From FEN-1191 sp031441585 (GTDB taxonomy: Bacteria > Pseudomonadota > Gammaproteobacteria > Steroidobacterales > Steroidobacteraceae), in NCBI GenBank assembly GCA_031441585.1, contig JANMWZ010000010.1, forward strand, positions 25,270 to 89,269: a stretch of 64,000 nucleotides of DNA, read 5' to 3'. A program made the position numbers and the translations under genes. Below are positions 1-9,738 of this stretch, piece by piece. Each line of letters starts with the position of its first letter. The stretch's first letter is position 1. Below the pieces are notes generated by a model. It saw only the letters and a program-made list of their open reading frames with translations, did no database searches and was not told where the DNA came from.

Positions 1-445
1 ACTCCCACTTTCGATAGAAGGCAATGGCCCGTGGATTTCGTTCCCACACTCCGAGCCAAAGCGCGGCAGCTCCGGCAGTCTCGGCTCGGGCAAGAACGTG
101 CGCCATGAGTTCGTGAGCCAGTCCGGCCCCATGGTGCGAGGCATGCACGTAGAATCTCTGGATCTCGACCGGTCGCTCGCCAAAGATGAGCGGCGCTATG
201 GCATCGAGCCGCAGCTGTAAGAAAGCGACCAATCTGTCGCCAGCTTCAGCGACCCAGGTTTCGCGATTCGATTCGCGAATCTCCGCGAGTTGCAGAGCCT
301 GGCCGTAATGCGCTGCGCAATGCAGCTGCATGTTCGCGGCGCTGTTCGACTCTGCAAATGCCGCGCGGAAGGTTGTTTCGGCGAGCACCGAGAGCGCCAG
401 CGCCTCAGCTTCCTCCGCTCGCCTGATCTTCATCGCAGCTTGCAT
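1..445 (-). CDS. GNAT family N-acetyltransferase, 3' end cut by the window
   Basis: Reading the minus strand from an ATG at 445 gives an uninterrupted frame that runs off the window at base 1. It begins MQAAMKIRRAEEAEALALS; a second in-frame ATG at 433 (MKIRRAEE) may be the true start. The middle has the GNAT motif A context (FYVHASHHGAGLAHELMAH), in which a QRFYV-type strand precedes the acetyl-CoA loop. The end has the motif B pattern LGVWERNPRAIAFYRK. The family transfers acetyl from acetyl-CoA to amines; the substrate cannot be told from sequence. The gene lies 53 bases upstream of the acylase gene's stop codon and on the same strand, so it is downstream in transcription order. The last C-terminal residues are missing only because the window ends. 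Confidence 0.8.
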   Translation of the reverse strand, partial: MQAAMKIRRAEEAEALALSVLAETTFRAAFAESNSAANMQLHCAAHYGQALQLAEIRESNRETWVAEAGDRLVAFLQLRLDAIAPLIFGERPVEIQRFYVHASHHGAGLAHELMAHVLARAETAGAAALWLGVWERNPRAIAFYRKWE

Positions 446-498
446 CAATCAACTCCACAATCGGGTTCGTAGCCGGGCTCGTCGATGACGTGAGGATG

Positions 499-2892
499 TC
501 AACGTGGCTTCAGGGTCAGCGTGTGTTCGTTCTTGCCAGGCAGGAATGACGTCGGCTCGCCCTTTACCCAGGCCTCGTGTCCCGCGCCCCAGAACGGCGA
601 GAGCGGATTGCCGCTTTGCCCGCCGGGCATGTGGATGATGCCCTCTTCCTCATGGCCCGGCGCTACCACCATGCGCTCCGATGCGCCGAAGTCGGATTCG
701 GCGACGCGTGGCATGTTGCTATCGCCGGGCAGTGGGTCGCTGGGCATGCACAGCAGTGATCTTAGGAAGCCGGGCAGGGCCTTGGCGAGCGGATGGCAGA
801 TGGCAGCGGTATTGCGCTCGCCCCAGCTGCGATCCTGCAGGGGACCAATTTTCTTGAGCGCCGCGGCTACCGATTGCGCCGCGTCGAGCAACAGCGCATC
901 CCAGCTGGCAAATTTTTGCGGCAGCAGATGCTGCGGACGCTGCGCTACCAGTTGCCAGGCGACACCCTCGATCTGTGGCAGATCCGGCATCGCAAAATCC
1001 TTGCCCAGCTTCGCCATCGCGGGCGCCAGCAGGCCAAGCTTGATGCGCTCGACCACCGCAGCGCGCCAGTCGTGGACCAGCCGATAACTCACCGAGTTGG
1101 TGGCAGCGTGACCTGACCAACTGCGCGTCGCGGATTCGAAAGCGATCCAGGTGGGATCCTTCGAGCCTTGCGCCTGCGCCCGCAGCAATTCCCACCAGCG
1201 CTGCAGGAAGATTGCACGGTCATCCAGCTGGATCGCCATCAGATCGCGTTCAGTGAATTGTTGCCGGGCAAACAGGGCATCGCGGATCTGCCGTGCGCGC
1301 GCGCCGTTGTCGTAACCGGCGTCACCGACCCTCTTCAGCGCATCACCGCTAAGCGTGCGCGCATTGGCGGTCCACAGGCGATCGCTCGCGGGGTCCAGGA
1401 TCGAAGGGTTTTCGGTCGGTACCCGCCAGCCCTGCCACTCACATCCCGCCAGCGGATCCACCGGCGCCTGGATATCGCAATCGCCAACGCGCTTGGGCAT
1501 CTGCGCAGTCAGTCGCCAGGCAATGCGGCCTGAGGCATCGGCGATCATCATGTTCTGTGCCGGCATGCCGATGTCGCCTGCGCGCCTGAGGGCGTCGTCG
1601 ATGTTCGCCGCAGCAGCCATACCGGCCAGATTGAGATTGATGGAATTGGCCTGGTGCGCGGCCCAGCGCAGTGCCAGGGAAGTGGTTGCGTTCAATTCCC
1701 GGGTGACCGGCCCCCAGATCGTTTCTCTTATTGCGAAATCGACGGCCGGCCCATCCTTGACCAGAATCTTCTCGTGCACGATGTCAGTGGCGCGCTCGCC
1801 CTGCGCGCTGCGATAGCGCGCGTGCGCAGCGTCAGTCCACTCGACCCGGTAAAAATCCGACCAATCGCCGTAGGAGTTGGTGAATCCCCAGGCCACGTGC
1901 CGATTGCTGCCGACGATGACGGCGGGAATGCCCGGCAGCGTGAAACCGCTGACGTCGACCGAGCCCGCGGGCGCCGCAGCATCGCCGTAGCGCAGGCGCG
2001 CGCGAAACCAGATATTCGGCGCGCGCAGGGTCAGGTGCATGTCGTTGGCGACGATGGCCCGGTGATCGCGGGTCAGTGCGCCGGCGACGGCGAAATTGTT
2101 GCTGCCCGGGGCCGCGGGCTCCACATAGTCGCTCCCGGCATCAACGGCAGGCACGGGCAATTTGCGCAGGTCGAGCAGTTCGACGCCGGGGAGTGCGACG
2201 TTGCCGCGGGCTGGACCGAGTAGCGGTGCGTCCCACTCGGTGCCGTCGAAATTCAGGATCCGGTACAGGGCATCGGGAACCGCCTGGCGAATTTTCCACA
2301 GCGCCAGCTCGCGCGAGTTGGCGTCGTTCTGCAGCTCGAAAAACATCGCATAGCCGGCCAGGACGCTATCGACCGGCAGCCAGGCTTTCGGGTGCACACC
2401 CAGTAACAGGTAAGGCCAGGGTCGCGAGGCCAAGTGGGCCAGTCCGGCGTTGACGCCTTCCGTGTACGCACTCAACACGGGCATCCTCTCACCGGCTACC
2501 GCCTGCAGGGCTTGCTCGACGCGCGTACGCAGCCGATGCACGCGAATGGATTTGTCTTTTTCAAGCGCAATGGCGCCAAACAACTCGGACAATTCTCCAC
2601 TGGCCGCGCGGCGCAGCAGATCCATCTCGAAAAAGCGCTCCTGGCCATGGACGTAGCCGAGCGCACGGGCGGCATCGATCTCGTTGGCGGCGTGAATGGT
2701 GACGACGCCCAGCGAATCGCGCTCGACGCTGACCGGCGCGCTCAACGAGGGAATCGAAACCTCGCCGTCCAGCTGCGCCAGGCTGCCGCGCACCGCCCAC
2801 CAGCCGGTGAATGCGCCGATGGCCAGCAGCAATAGCAGCAGGCAGGCCAGGCGCAGCAACAGGCGCAGGAACCAGCGCACAGGTTTGGTCAT
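499..2892 (-). CDS. Penicillin acylase family protein (Ntn hydrolase, S45 type)
   Basis: This 797-residue protein has the size and order of the S45 penicillin/acyl-homoserine-lactone acylase precursors. A basic N-terminus with a hydrophobic segment at about residues 8-30 acts as signal or membrane anchor. The alpha-chain region has the family pattern RDSLGVVTIHA at about 58-68. The autocatalytic site is GSNNFAVAG, with the nucleophile expected to be Ser264, exposed by self-cleavage. A beta-chain follows to the C-terminus. The family hydrolyses amide bonds of beta-lactams, N-acyl homoserine lactones or other N-acyl compounds in the periplasm. Its ATG overlaps the stop of the upstream GNAT gene (ATGA at 2889-2892), implying translational coupling. 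Substrate unknown. Confidence 0.9.
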   Translation of the reverse strand: MTKPVRWFLRLLLRLACLLLLLLAIGAFTGWWAVRGSLAQLDGEVSIPSLSAPVSVERDSLGVVTIHAANEIDAARALGYVHGQERFFEMDLLRRAASGELSELFGAIALEKDKSIRVHRLRTRVEQALQAVAGERMPVLSAYTEGVNAGLAHLASRPWPYLLLGVHPKAWLPVDSVLAGYAMFFELQNDANSRELALWKIRQAVPDALYRILNFDGTEWDAPLLGPARGNVALPGVELLDLRKLPVPAVDAGSDYVEPAAPGSNNFAVAGALTRDHRAIVANDMHLTLRAPNIWFRARLRYGDAAAPAGSVDVSGFTLPGIPAVIVGSNRHVAWGFTNSYGDWSDFYRVEWTDAAHARYRSAQGERATDIVHEKILVKDGPAVDFAIRETIWGPVTRELNATTSLALRWAAHQANSINLNLAGMAAAANIDDALRRAGDIGMPAQNMMIADASGRIAWRLTAQMPKRVGDCDIQAPVDPLAGCEWQGWRVPTENPSILDPASDRLWTANARTLSGDALKRVGDAGYDNGARARQIRDALFARQQFTERDLMAIQLDDRAIFLQRWWELLRAQAQGSKDPTWIAFESATRSWSGHAATNSVSYRLVHDWRAAVVERIKLGLLAPAMAKLGKDFAMPDLPQIEGVAWQLVAQRPQHLLPQKFASWDALLLDAAQSVAAALKKIGPLQDRSWGERNTAAICHPLAKALPGFLRSLLCMPSDPLPGDSNMPRVAESDFGASERMVVAPGHEEEGIIHMPGGQSGNPLSPFWGAGHEAWVKGEPTSFLPGKNEHTLTLKPR

Positions 2893-3452
2893 GGCTTCGT
2901 CATCGGTACAAAGCTGATCGTCAGGCCATCGCCCAGCGGCCAGAGCAGGGGCTCCCCGGCGACATAGCCGCGCGCCGCGTACAGCCGGACGCCCGGCAGC
3001 GTTGCCATCATCTCAAATCGGGAAAATCCGCAGGCCCGTGCGTCCTGTTCACAGCGATCGAGCAGGGTGGCACCGATTCCGCGGCGCGCGAAGTCAGGAT
3101 GAATAAAAAACGCCCGAATTTTCGCGGCCTCGGTATGGGGGTCCAGCTCGGTCGCGTCGCGCTCGGAGCGCGCATCGCCCCCGAAGAGCGTTCGACGTCG
3201 GCTCCAGCCGCCGCAACCGACCAATTGAGCGCCATGCTCGATTGCAAAGTACGTGCCATCGCGAATCAATTGCGTGTCGACACCAAATGCGCCGCGCAAT
3301 GCCCCCTCGATCTGCTCAGAGCTGTAGTCGTTGGCACTGAGTGTGCGCGCCGACAGTGCGATGAGCCTTTCAAGCTCACCTAGATCACTGAGTATGGCGT
3401 GGCGAAGGTGAAAACTCTGAGAAAGCAAGGGGTGCCCAAAGCTCGAATTCAT
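2889..3452 (-). CDS. GNAT family N-acetyltransferase
   Basis: This is a 187-residue protein starting MNSSFGHPLLSQSF. The frame stays open far upstream, to about 4214, but that extension is antisense to the beta-propeller gene and looks like a shadow. The ATG at 3452 has AGGA just before it and gives a normal GNAT length. The acetyl-CoA-binding stretch is IRAFFIHPDFARRGIGATLL (motif A, R/QxxGxG/A), followed by a motif B-like region around FEMMATLPGVRLYAARGY. The gene overlaps the downstream acylase start by four bases, so the two are probably co-translated. An acetyltransferase coupled to an amide hydrolase could acetylate the freed amine, but that is only an inference. Confidence 0.85.
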   Translation of the reverse strand: MNSSFGHPLLSQSFHLRHAILSDLGELERLIALSARTLSANDYSSEQIEGALRGAFGVDTQLIRDGTYFAIEHGAQLVGCGGWSRRRTLFGGDARSERDATELDPHTEAAKIRAFFIHPDFARRGIGATLLDRCEQDARACGFSRFEMMATLPGVRLYAARGYVAGEPLLWPLGDGLTISFVPMTKP

Positions 3453-3551
3453 TCCTGCATACAACCCTAAGTGCCCGGCGCGCGTCAACACAAGCACGCC
3501 GGCAGCTAGTATTCTATGTTGGCACTTGCGGCCACGTGGGGAGAATCGGGG

Positions 3552-6500
3552 ATGCGCACTAGAACGCTTGGATACTGTCTGGTCGTGATGGCCACCTTCG
3601 GCAGCATGGCCCCGGTGGGGGCGCTGGCGACTGAGGTCGATCATGAAAGCGACTTTCGGTTCCGGTTCGTGGGGCCCAAAGTCGGCAATCGTATCGCTGC
3701 CGTCGCCGGCGTAGCGGGCGATCCGAGCGTGTACTACGCCGGCGCCGCCTCGGGCGGGGTGTGGAAATCGGTGGATGGCGGGAATCGCTGGGCCCCCGTT
3801 TTCGATAAGCAACCGGCCGCAGCGATCGGCGCGCTCGCGGTGGCACCCTCCGAGCCGAGCACCGTGTGGGCGGGCACCGGCGAGGCCTGGGTCATTCGCG
3901 ACGGCGACGTGATGGGCAACGGCATCTACAAATCGATCGATGCGGGCAAGACCTGGACCAACATGGGCTTGCCAGAATCGGGCCGGATCGGGCGGATCGT
4001 CATTCACCCATCGAACCCGGACATTGTCTTTGCCTGCGTTCTGGGACGGGTGACGGGGCCGCAACAGGAGCGCGGCGTGTACCGCACCACTGACGGTGGT
4101 CAGCATTGGGAGCGGGTGCTGTTCGCGGGAGAAAATGTTGGCTGCTCCGGATTGTCCATGGACGCGCACAACCCCCACACCCTGATTGCCGGTATGTGGC
4201 AGGTGGAAATGCACACCTGGGCCGAACTGAGCGGCGGTCCCGGCAGTGGCATCTATATTTCACACGATGGCGGAACCAGGTGGACACGTCTTGAGGAACA
4301 TGGCCTGCCGCATCCGTCGGTGGGCAAGATCGACGTCGCCATCGCCCCGACCAATTCAAATCGCATCTACGCACTGATGCAGACCAAAGATCAGGGTTCG
4401 CTCTGGCGCTCAGACGATGCGGGCGAGCATTGGAGAACTGTCAATTCGCAGCGGGCCCTGATTGGCCGGGCGGGTTACTACATTCGCCTCGCGGTCTCGA
4501 CCGGCAGCGACAACGAAGTGTTCGTCGCCAACAGTTCATTCCACCAATCCCTGGATTCGGGCGAGAATTTTCACGAAGTCCGCTGGGGCGGCGATACCCA
4601 CGACATCTGGATCGATCCGGTCAACCCGGATCGCTTCGTGATCACCGACGACGCCGGGCTGATCATCACCAACGTGCATGGTCGCGGCTTCCACCGCGTC
4701 ATATTGCCCATCGGCCAGATGTACCACGTCGCCGTGGACAATCAGATTCCCTACTATTTCTATAGCAACATGCAGGATGACGGCAACATGCGCGGTCCGG
4801 TGGTGCCGGGGGATTCCCAGGAAGCAGATTGGGACCGCCACATGGGAGGCTGCGAGTCTGGCTTTACGATTCCCGACACCGAAGATCCCAACATCGTGTG
4901 GGCCACCTGCTACGGCAACAAGGTCACACGCTGGGACGCCAGGTACAAGCAGGCGCATTCCCTCAGCCCCTGGAAAATCACGCTCGACTCACCGCCCAAC
5001 GATCTGAAGTATCGCTGCCACTGGACTGCGCCACTGGCGATCGATCCCTTCGAGCACAACAGCGTCTACTACGGTTGCCAGGTGATATTCAAAACCACGG
5101 ATGCGGGCCAGAACTGGTCAGTGGTGAGCCCCGATCTGTCCACGCAGGATCCCGCCCACCTCATGCCATCGGGCGGCATCGTTGGCGACAATCTCGGGCA
5201 GTTCTACGGCGAAGTCGTGTTTGCGATCGCGCCCTCCAAAATTCAGAAGGGACTCATCTGGGCCGGCACCAATGACGGCCAGGTCTGGTACAGCAAAGAC
5301 GCGGCGAGCAGCTGGACCCACGTCACCAGCAAGCTGCCGGGTCTTCCACCCTGGGGCACGATCACCAGCATTGCGCCCTCGAGCTTTGATCCGGCCAGCG
5401 CCTATGTCAGCGTCGATCTGCATCTCGCGGACAACCGCGACCCGTTCATCTACAAGACGACCGATTACGGCAAGACCTGGAAGCGGATCAATAGCGACCT
5501 GCCCAGGCACGCTTTGTCCTATGTGCGCAGCGTGAGCGATGATCCCAACTGCGCGGGGCTGTTGTTCGCTGGTACCGGCAATGGTGTGTACTACTCGCTC
5601 GACGACGGTGCACATTGGACTGCGCTGCAGAACGGGTTGCCCGCGGCACCCGCGACCTGGGTGGTCGTGCAGCCGGGGTTTCATGACCTCGTGGTGTCGA
5701 CCTACGGTCGTGGGCTTTACATCCTCGATGACATCACGCCGTTGGAGCAGATGGCAAAGCAGCGCTCCGATGCGGCGGTCGTATTATATGAACCACGAGC
5801 GAGCTATCGTTTCGTGCGCGGTGCCCAGGCCATGCTCAACTTTTCCCTTAAAACCGTACCCAAAGGCCCGGTTGAATTCGAGATTTTCGATGCCCAGGGA
5901 AATGCCGTCCGCAAACTTGAACCGATGGATTCGAAGGATCTGCTGGTAGGCATCAACCGCGTGAAGTGGGATCTACGCTTTGATTCTCCGCGGGTCATCG
6001 CCCTGCGGACCGTGGCGCCGGACAATTCGCACATCTGGGATGAGCCGCGTTTTCGCGATGCCGACTCCCGGCCCATTACGCACTGGGGATCGAAACCAGG
6101 CGAGGTGGGACCGATCGCGGCTCCGGGCACTTATGGGGTGCGCATGAAGGTCGATGGCCAGTCCTACACCCAGGCGCTCACGATTCTGCGCGACCCGCAT
6201 GCACCCGGGACTCCTGCGGATATCGACCTGTCAGTCAAAACGCTGCTGCGTATTCGTGACGACATCAGTCGCGCGTCCGATTCGGTCAATCAAATGGAGT
6301 GGCTGCGCAAGCAGATCGAGACCGTCGCGACAATGCTGCGGCCGGCCAGGAAGGTGGACAAGCCGGAGCCCATCATCGCTGAAGACGGCGATGAACCCGA
6401 TTCAGAGCCTGCCGCGGCGCCGCCGCCGATATTGAGCGAAGCCCAGGAACGCCAGCAACAGAAGCTGCTCGCGGCAGCTGAGGATCTGGACAGTAAGCTG

Positions 6501-6815
6501 CAAGGGGTCGAGTCGCGCCTGGTGTCGCGGGCCTTGCGCAATAGCGATGACAAGTATTTCGTCGAACCCTACGGAATCTATCTTGATCTTATCTGGCTCA
6601 ATGCCGAGGTCGGCACCGGCGGGGGTGACGTCGCGGGAAGCGCTGATTTCGCGCCCAGAGCGACGCAGCTGGAGCTGCTGAAGACCTACGAAGCTGACAT
6701 GGCGGGCGTCGACTCGGATTTTCGGCAGATCCTGCACGAGGATCTGCCGCCGTTTGCAAAGGCCCTGGAAAGCGCGAACATCGCGCCGCTGGTCGGGGGC
6801 GCAGCAGCGCCCTAG
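3552..6815 (+). CDS. Secreted sortilin/BNR-repeat beta-propeller protein
   Basis: About 1087 residues. I start at ATG 3552, which has GGGAG upstream and opens directly into a signal peptide (MRTRTLGYCLVVMATFGS, likely cut after GALA). The frame is open a little further upstream, to 3516. The body carries at least eight Asp-box (BNR) motifs of the form S/T-x-D-x-G-x-x-W: SVDGGNRW, SIDAGKTW, TTDGGQHW, SHDGGTRW, SDDAGEHW, TTDAGQNW, TTDYGKTW, SLDDGAHW. These mark multi-bladed beta-propellers of the VPS10/sortilin type. The C-terminal 350 residues contain a coiled, Glu/Pro/Ala-rich segment. Such proteins are often annotated as glycosyl hydrolases, but no catalytic residues can be assigned. The next gene is a TonB receptor with its own promoter. 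Confidence 0.85.
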   Translation: MRTRTLGYCLVVMATFGSMAPVGALATEVDHESDFRFRFVGPKVGNRIAAVAGVAGDPSVYYAGAASGGVWKSVDGGNRWAPVFDKQPAAAIGALAVAPSEPSTVWAGTGEAWVIRDGDVMGNGIYKSIDAGKTWTNMGLPESGRIGRIVIHPSNPDIVFACVLGRVTGPQQERGVYRTTDGGQHWERVLFAGENVGCSGLSMDAHNPHTLIAGMWQVEMHTWAELSGGPGSGIYISHDGGTRWTRLEEHGLPHPSVGKIDVAIAPTNSNRIYALMQTKDQGSLWRSDDAGEHWRTVNSQRALIGRAGYYIRLAVSTGSDNEVFVANSSFHQSLDSGENFHEVRWGGDTHDIWIDPVNPDRFVITDDAGLIITNVHGRGFHRVILPIGQMYHVAVDNQIPYYFYSNMQDDGNMRGPVVPGDSQEADWDRHMGGCESGFTIPDTEDPNIVWATCYGNKVTRWDARYKQAHSLSPWKITLDSPPNDLKYRCHWTAPLAIDPFEHNSVYYGCQVIFKTTDAGQNWSVVSPDLSTQDPAHLMPSGGIVGDNLGQFYGEVVFAIAPSKIQKGLIWAGTNDGQVWYSKDAASSWTHVTSKLPGLPPWGTITSIAPSSFDPASAYVSVDLHLADNRDPFIYKTTDYGKTWKRINSDLPRHALSYVRSVSDDPNCAGLLFAGTGNGVYYSLDDGAHWTALQNGLPAAPATWVVVQPGFHDLVVSTYGRGLYILDDITPLEQMAKQRSDAAVVLYEPRASYRFVRGAQAMLNFSLKTVPKGPVEFEIFDAQGNAVRKLEPMDSKDLLVGINRVKWDLRFDSPRVIALRTVAPDNSHIWDEPRFRDADSRPITHWGSKPGEVGPIAAPGTYGVRMKVDGQSYTQALTILRDPHAPGTPADIDLSVKTLLRIRDDISRASDSVNQMEWLRKQIETVATMLRPARKVDKPEPIIAEDGDEPDSEPAAAPPPILSEAQERQQQKLLAAAEDLDSKLQGVESRLVSRALRNSDDKYFVEPYGIYLDLIWLNAEVGTGGGDVAGSADFAPRATQLELLKTYEADMAGVDSDFRQILHEDLPPFAKALESANIAPLVGGAAAP

Positions 6816-6862
6816 TGGGAAACCGGGCCGGCGCGATGCAAGGTGTGCACGTGCGATGCACG

Positions 6863-6891
6863 TTGCAAATTACTCACTGCACCCCTAAAAT
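6863..6891 (+). promoter_or_regulatory. Predicted sigma-70 promoter of the TonB receptor gene
   Basis: TTGCAA at 6863-6868 and TAAAAT at 6886-6891 are separated by exactly 17 bases. The leader that follows is about 57 bases, contains a small inverted repeat (GTTGT 6915-6919, ACAAC 6926-6930) and leads to a GGGAG ribosome site before ATG 6955. The prediction is by eye. Confidence 0.5.
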
Positions 6892-6954
6892 CCGCCGGGA
6901 AATAATAAGATACTGTTGTTTATTTACAACGGACGTTTTTTCGGGAGACAACTC

Positions 6955-9636
6955 ATGAAGATTCTGCGAATTCTCGGGGCCGCATCGGTCCTCACACTGG
7001 GCATGACACTGGGCATGCCTATGGCTGTTGCACAGGTGAAGCCTGCTGCGACGGCAGCCGCTGACGTGGCCCCCAAGGAGGAAGCCTCCGAAATCATCAT
7101 CACCGGAACCCGGCGTGTTGACCGCACCGTGACCGATTCCGCATCGCCCATCGACGTCATCTCGAGCGCCGAGCTGCGCTCGCAGCCCGCCGCGAACATG
7201 ATGGATCAGATCAAGAACGTGGTGCCGTCATTCTTCGTCGGCCAGAACACCATCTCGGATGCGTCGAGCCTCGTGCGCGCGCCATCGCTGCGCGGCCTGC
7301 CCTCCGATGAAATCCTGGTGATGATGAACGGCAAGCGCTTCAACCGCTCGGCGCAGGTCCAGGTGTATACCGGTGGCGACACCGAGCTCGCGTTCGGCTC
7401 GCAGGGATCGGACCTTTCCTCGATCCCCTCGATCGCGATCAAGAGCCTCGAGGTGTTGCGCGACGGCGCCACTGCTCAATACGGCTCGGATGCTATCGCC
7501 GGAGTATTTAATTACGGTCTTCGTGACGATACGGGATTCGAGGTGCAGTACCGCTATGGTCAGTACAAGAACGGTAACGACGGCAAAAGTCACCAGGTGG
7601 CGGCCAACTACGGCGTAAGGTTCGGCAAGGCTTTCATCAACCTGTCGGGCGAGTATGACGACGACGGCCAGACGAGCCGCGGTGTGCAGCGCGCGATCGC
7701 GGTCGCATTCGCCGCGGAGAACCCGGCTCTTGCCAGCCAACTGCCCAACTACCCCCTGCCGGCGCAGATCTGGGGCCAGTCCCCGACCCACGGCTACAAG
7801 CTGCTGCTGAACTCAGGTTTCGATGTCACGGACAACAGCAAGATCTACCTGTTCGGCAACTTCGCCGAAAGCAAGACCGACGAAAGCTTCAACTTCCGCT
7901 CCTCGTACATCGGTAGCAAGACCTTCGCGACCGTGACCGGGGGCACCGTAAGTCCAGGCGGCCGATCCTTCTTCCAGCACCCGTACTATCAGACGCAGTG
8001 CCCGACGGGCAACGCAACCTGCCCGGCCGACGGCTATGTTCAGGACACCAACATCTTCAATCTGAGCTCGATCTATCCGGCCGGCTTTACGCCGCGGTTC
8101 GTCGGTGAGTCCAAACAGACGTACGGAGTGCTGGGGTACAAGGGGAAGACCGGCGATCTCGGCTACGACCTGTCGGTCTCGTCGAGCCGCAATGCCATCG
8201 ACCTCTCGATGTATAGCTCAACCAGCCCCTCGTTCGGTGGCGCCTCGCAGACGAGCTTCCAGTTCGGCTCGACGATCCAAAAGGAAAACGACGCCAACCT
8301 CGATCTGACCTACGCCTTTGACGCCGGGATGGCCAGCCCGCTGACCCTGTCGGGCGGCGCCGAGTACCGCAAGGAGGAGTACACAGCGACGCCGGGTGAC
8401 TTCCAGTCGTACGGCTCAGGCCCGTACGCCGCCCCGCACCCGCTCTACGTTGAGTCCGCGCCGGGCTCGGGCGTCTTTACGCAGAATGGCTTCACAGCCG
8501 CAGAGTCCCCGGCAGCGAGCGGCTACGGTGGCACGAGCCCGACCTACGCGGGTACGAACAGCGAGGCCAGCAAAGGCATCTACGTTGGCCTGGAAGGCGA
8601 TGTCCTCAAGCAGCTCAGCATGGGAGTCGCCGCGCGCTACGAAAGCTATGACAGCTCTGGCTCTGCCACGGTTGGCAAGCTCAACGCGATCTGGCACCTC
8701 GACGATCAAGTGGCGCTGCGTGCCACGGTCGGTACCGGCTTCCACGCACCGTCGCCGGGCCAGAATAACGTCCAGGTACTCACGACGTCGTTCTCTCAGG
8801 GCGTTTCGCTGCAGCAGGGCACTTTCCCGGTCACCAGCGCCGTAGCGCAATTCTACGGCGCCATACCGCTCAAGCCCGAGAAGTCGACCAACTACGGCGT
8901 CGGCATCGTGCTGAAACCCTCGAACGCCTTCACGGCCACGATCGACTACTACAACATCAAAGTTCGCGACCGCATCTTCATCTCGAAGAGCTACCCCGTG
9001 ACTGTTGCCAACATCGCCGCTCTGCCGGAACTCGCATCAGTTGGCGCAGGCGGCACTGTCCAGTACTTCACGAACTCCCTGGATACCACGACGAAAGGTG
9101 TCGACCTGGTCGGCACGTATCACATGGATGTCGCCGACGGCAGGCTCAACCTGTCGCTCGCCTACAACTACAACACGAGCGAGGCCACGAAGTACGACTC
9201 GGCGGCGATCGCCACCTACCAGATTATCGACATTAAGCGCCTCGCTCCCAACCATCGCGCGACCCTGGCGGGCAACTGGTCGCGAGGCAACCTCGCGGTG
9301 AACCTGCGCGAGAACTACTACGGCGCATGGGTCGATGCGAACGATTACCCGACCGCGTACGACGCCAGTGGCAACAACGTCACGGCGGGGCAGGAGTTCG
9401 GCGCCAAGTTCACCACCGACTTGGACGCCAGCTACACGTTCATGGATCGCTACACGGCGACGATCGGTGCGAGCAATCTGTTCAATATTTATCCGGACAA
9501 GATCGCATCCACTGATAGCAACCCTATCGTGGCGCTGACGGGCGGCACGCCGGACGGCCAGGTGTATCCGCGTAATGGCGGTCCCTTCGGGATCAACGGC
9601 GCGTTCTGGTACGCCAGTATCAGATTGAAGTTCTGA
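6955..9636 (+). CDS. TonB-dependent outer-membrane receptor
   Basis: The start is set at ATG 6955, because GGGAGA precedes it and the signal peptide begins there (MKILRILGAASVLTLGMTLG, cleavage near AVAQ). This gives 893 residues, a normal receptor size. After the signal comes a TonB-box-like stretch (EIIITGTRR). The plug domain follows (residues about 55-170) with conserved LRGLPSDEILVMMNG and LEVLRDGATAQYGSDAIAGVFN. A long beta-barrel ends in IRLKF with a terminal Phe, as in outer-membrane barrels. These receptors import bulky or scarce nutrients using TonB-ExbBD energy; the ligand is unknown. A promoter precedes it and a hairpin terminator follows, so it is probably monocistronic. Confidence 0.92.
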   Translation: MKILRILGAASVLTLGMTLGMPMAVAQVKPAATAAADVAPKEEASEIIITGTRRVDRTVTDSASPIDVISSAELRSQPAANMMDQIKNVVPSFFVGQNTISDASSLVRAPSLRGLPSDEILVMMNGKRFNRSAQVQVYTGGDTELAFGSQGSDLSSIPSIAIKSLEVLRDGATAQYGSDAIAGVFNYGLRDDTGFEVQYRYGQYKNGNDGKSHQVAANYGVRFGKAFINLSGEYDDDGQTSRGVQRAIAVAFAAENPALASQLPNYPLPAQIWGQSPTHGYKLLLNSGFDVTDNSKIYLFGNFAESKTDESFNFRSSYIGSKTFATVTGGTVSPGGRSFFQHPYYQTQCPTGNATCPADGYVQDTNIFNLSSIYPAGFTPRFVGESKQTYGVLGYKGKTGDLGYDLSVSSSRNAIDLSMYSSTSPSFGGASQTSFQFGSTIQKENDANLDLTYAFDAGMASPLTLSGGAEYRKEEYTATPGDFQSYGSGPYAAPHPLYVESAPGSGVFTQNGFTAAESPAASGYGGTSPTYAGTNSEASKGIYVGLEGDVLKQLSMGVAARYESYDSSGSATVGKLNAIWHLDDQVALRATVGTGFHAPSPGQNNVQVLTTSFSQGVSLQQGTFPVTSAVAQFYGAIPLKPEKSTNYGVGIVLKPSNAFTATIDYYNIKVRDRIFISKSYPVTVANIAALPELASVGAGGTVQYFTNSLDTTTKGVDLVGTYHMDVADGRLNLSLAYNYNTSEATKYDSAAIATYQIIDIKRLAPNHRATLAGNWSRGNLAVNLRENYYGAWVDANDYPTAYDASGNNVTAGQEFGAKFTTDLDASYTFMDRYTATIGASNLFNIYPDKIASTDSNPIVALTGGTPDGQVYPRNGGPFGINGAFWYASIRLKF

Positions 9637-9659
9637 TCGATCCGGCTGCGGCCGAACAG

Positions 9660-9689
9660 CGGGCGGGAAGGCTGCGGCTTTCCCGCCCG
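9660..9689 (+). terminator. Hairpin terminator after the TonB receptor gene
   Basis: CGGGCGGGAA (9660-9669) pairs perfectly with TTCCCGCCCG (9680-9689) across a 10-base loop. It lies 23 bases past the stop codon. The T-tract is poor (TTGCTT), so strength is uncertain. Confidence 0.6.
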
Positions 9690-9738
9690 TTGCTTATCAA
9701 GGGTCAGATCTCATTTCTCGTCGAGGCGCGTGGGGCAA

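Noticed and set aside
2889..4214. N-terminal extension of the GNAT frame to 441 residues
   Set aside because: The additional residues are antisense to the beta-propeller gene, and the family length fits the internal ATG at 3452.
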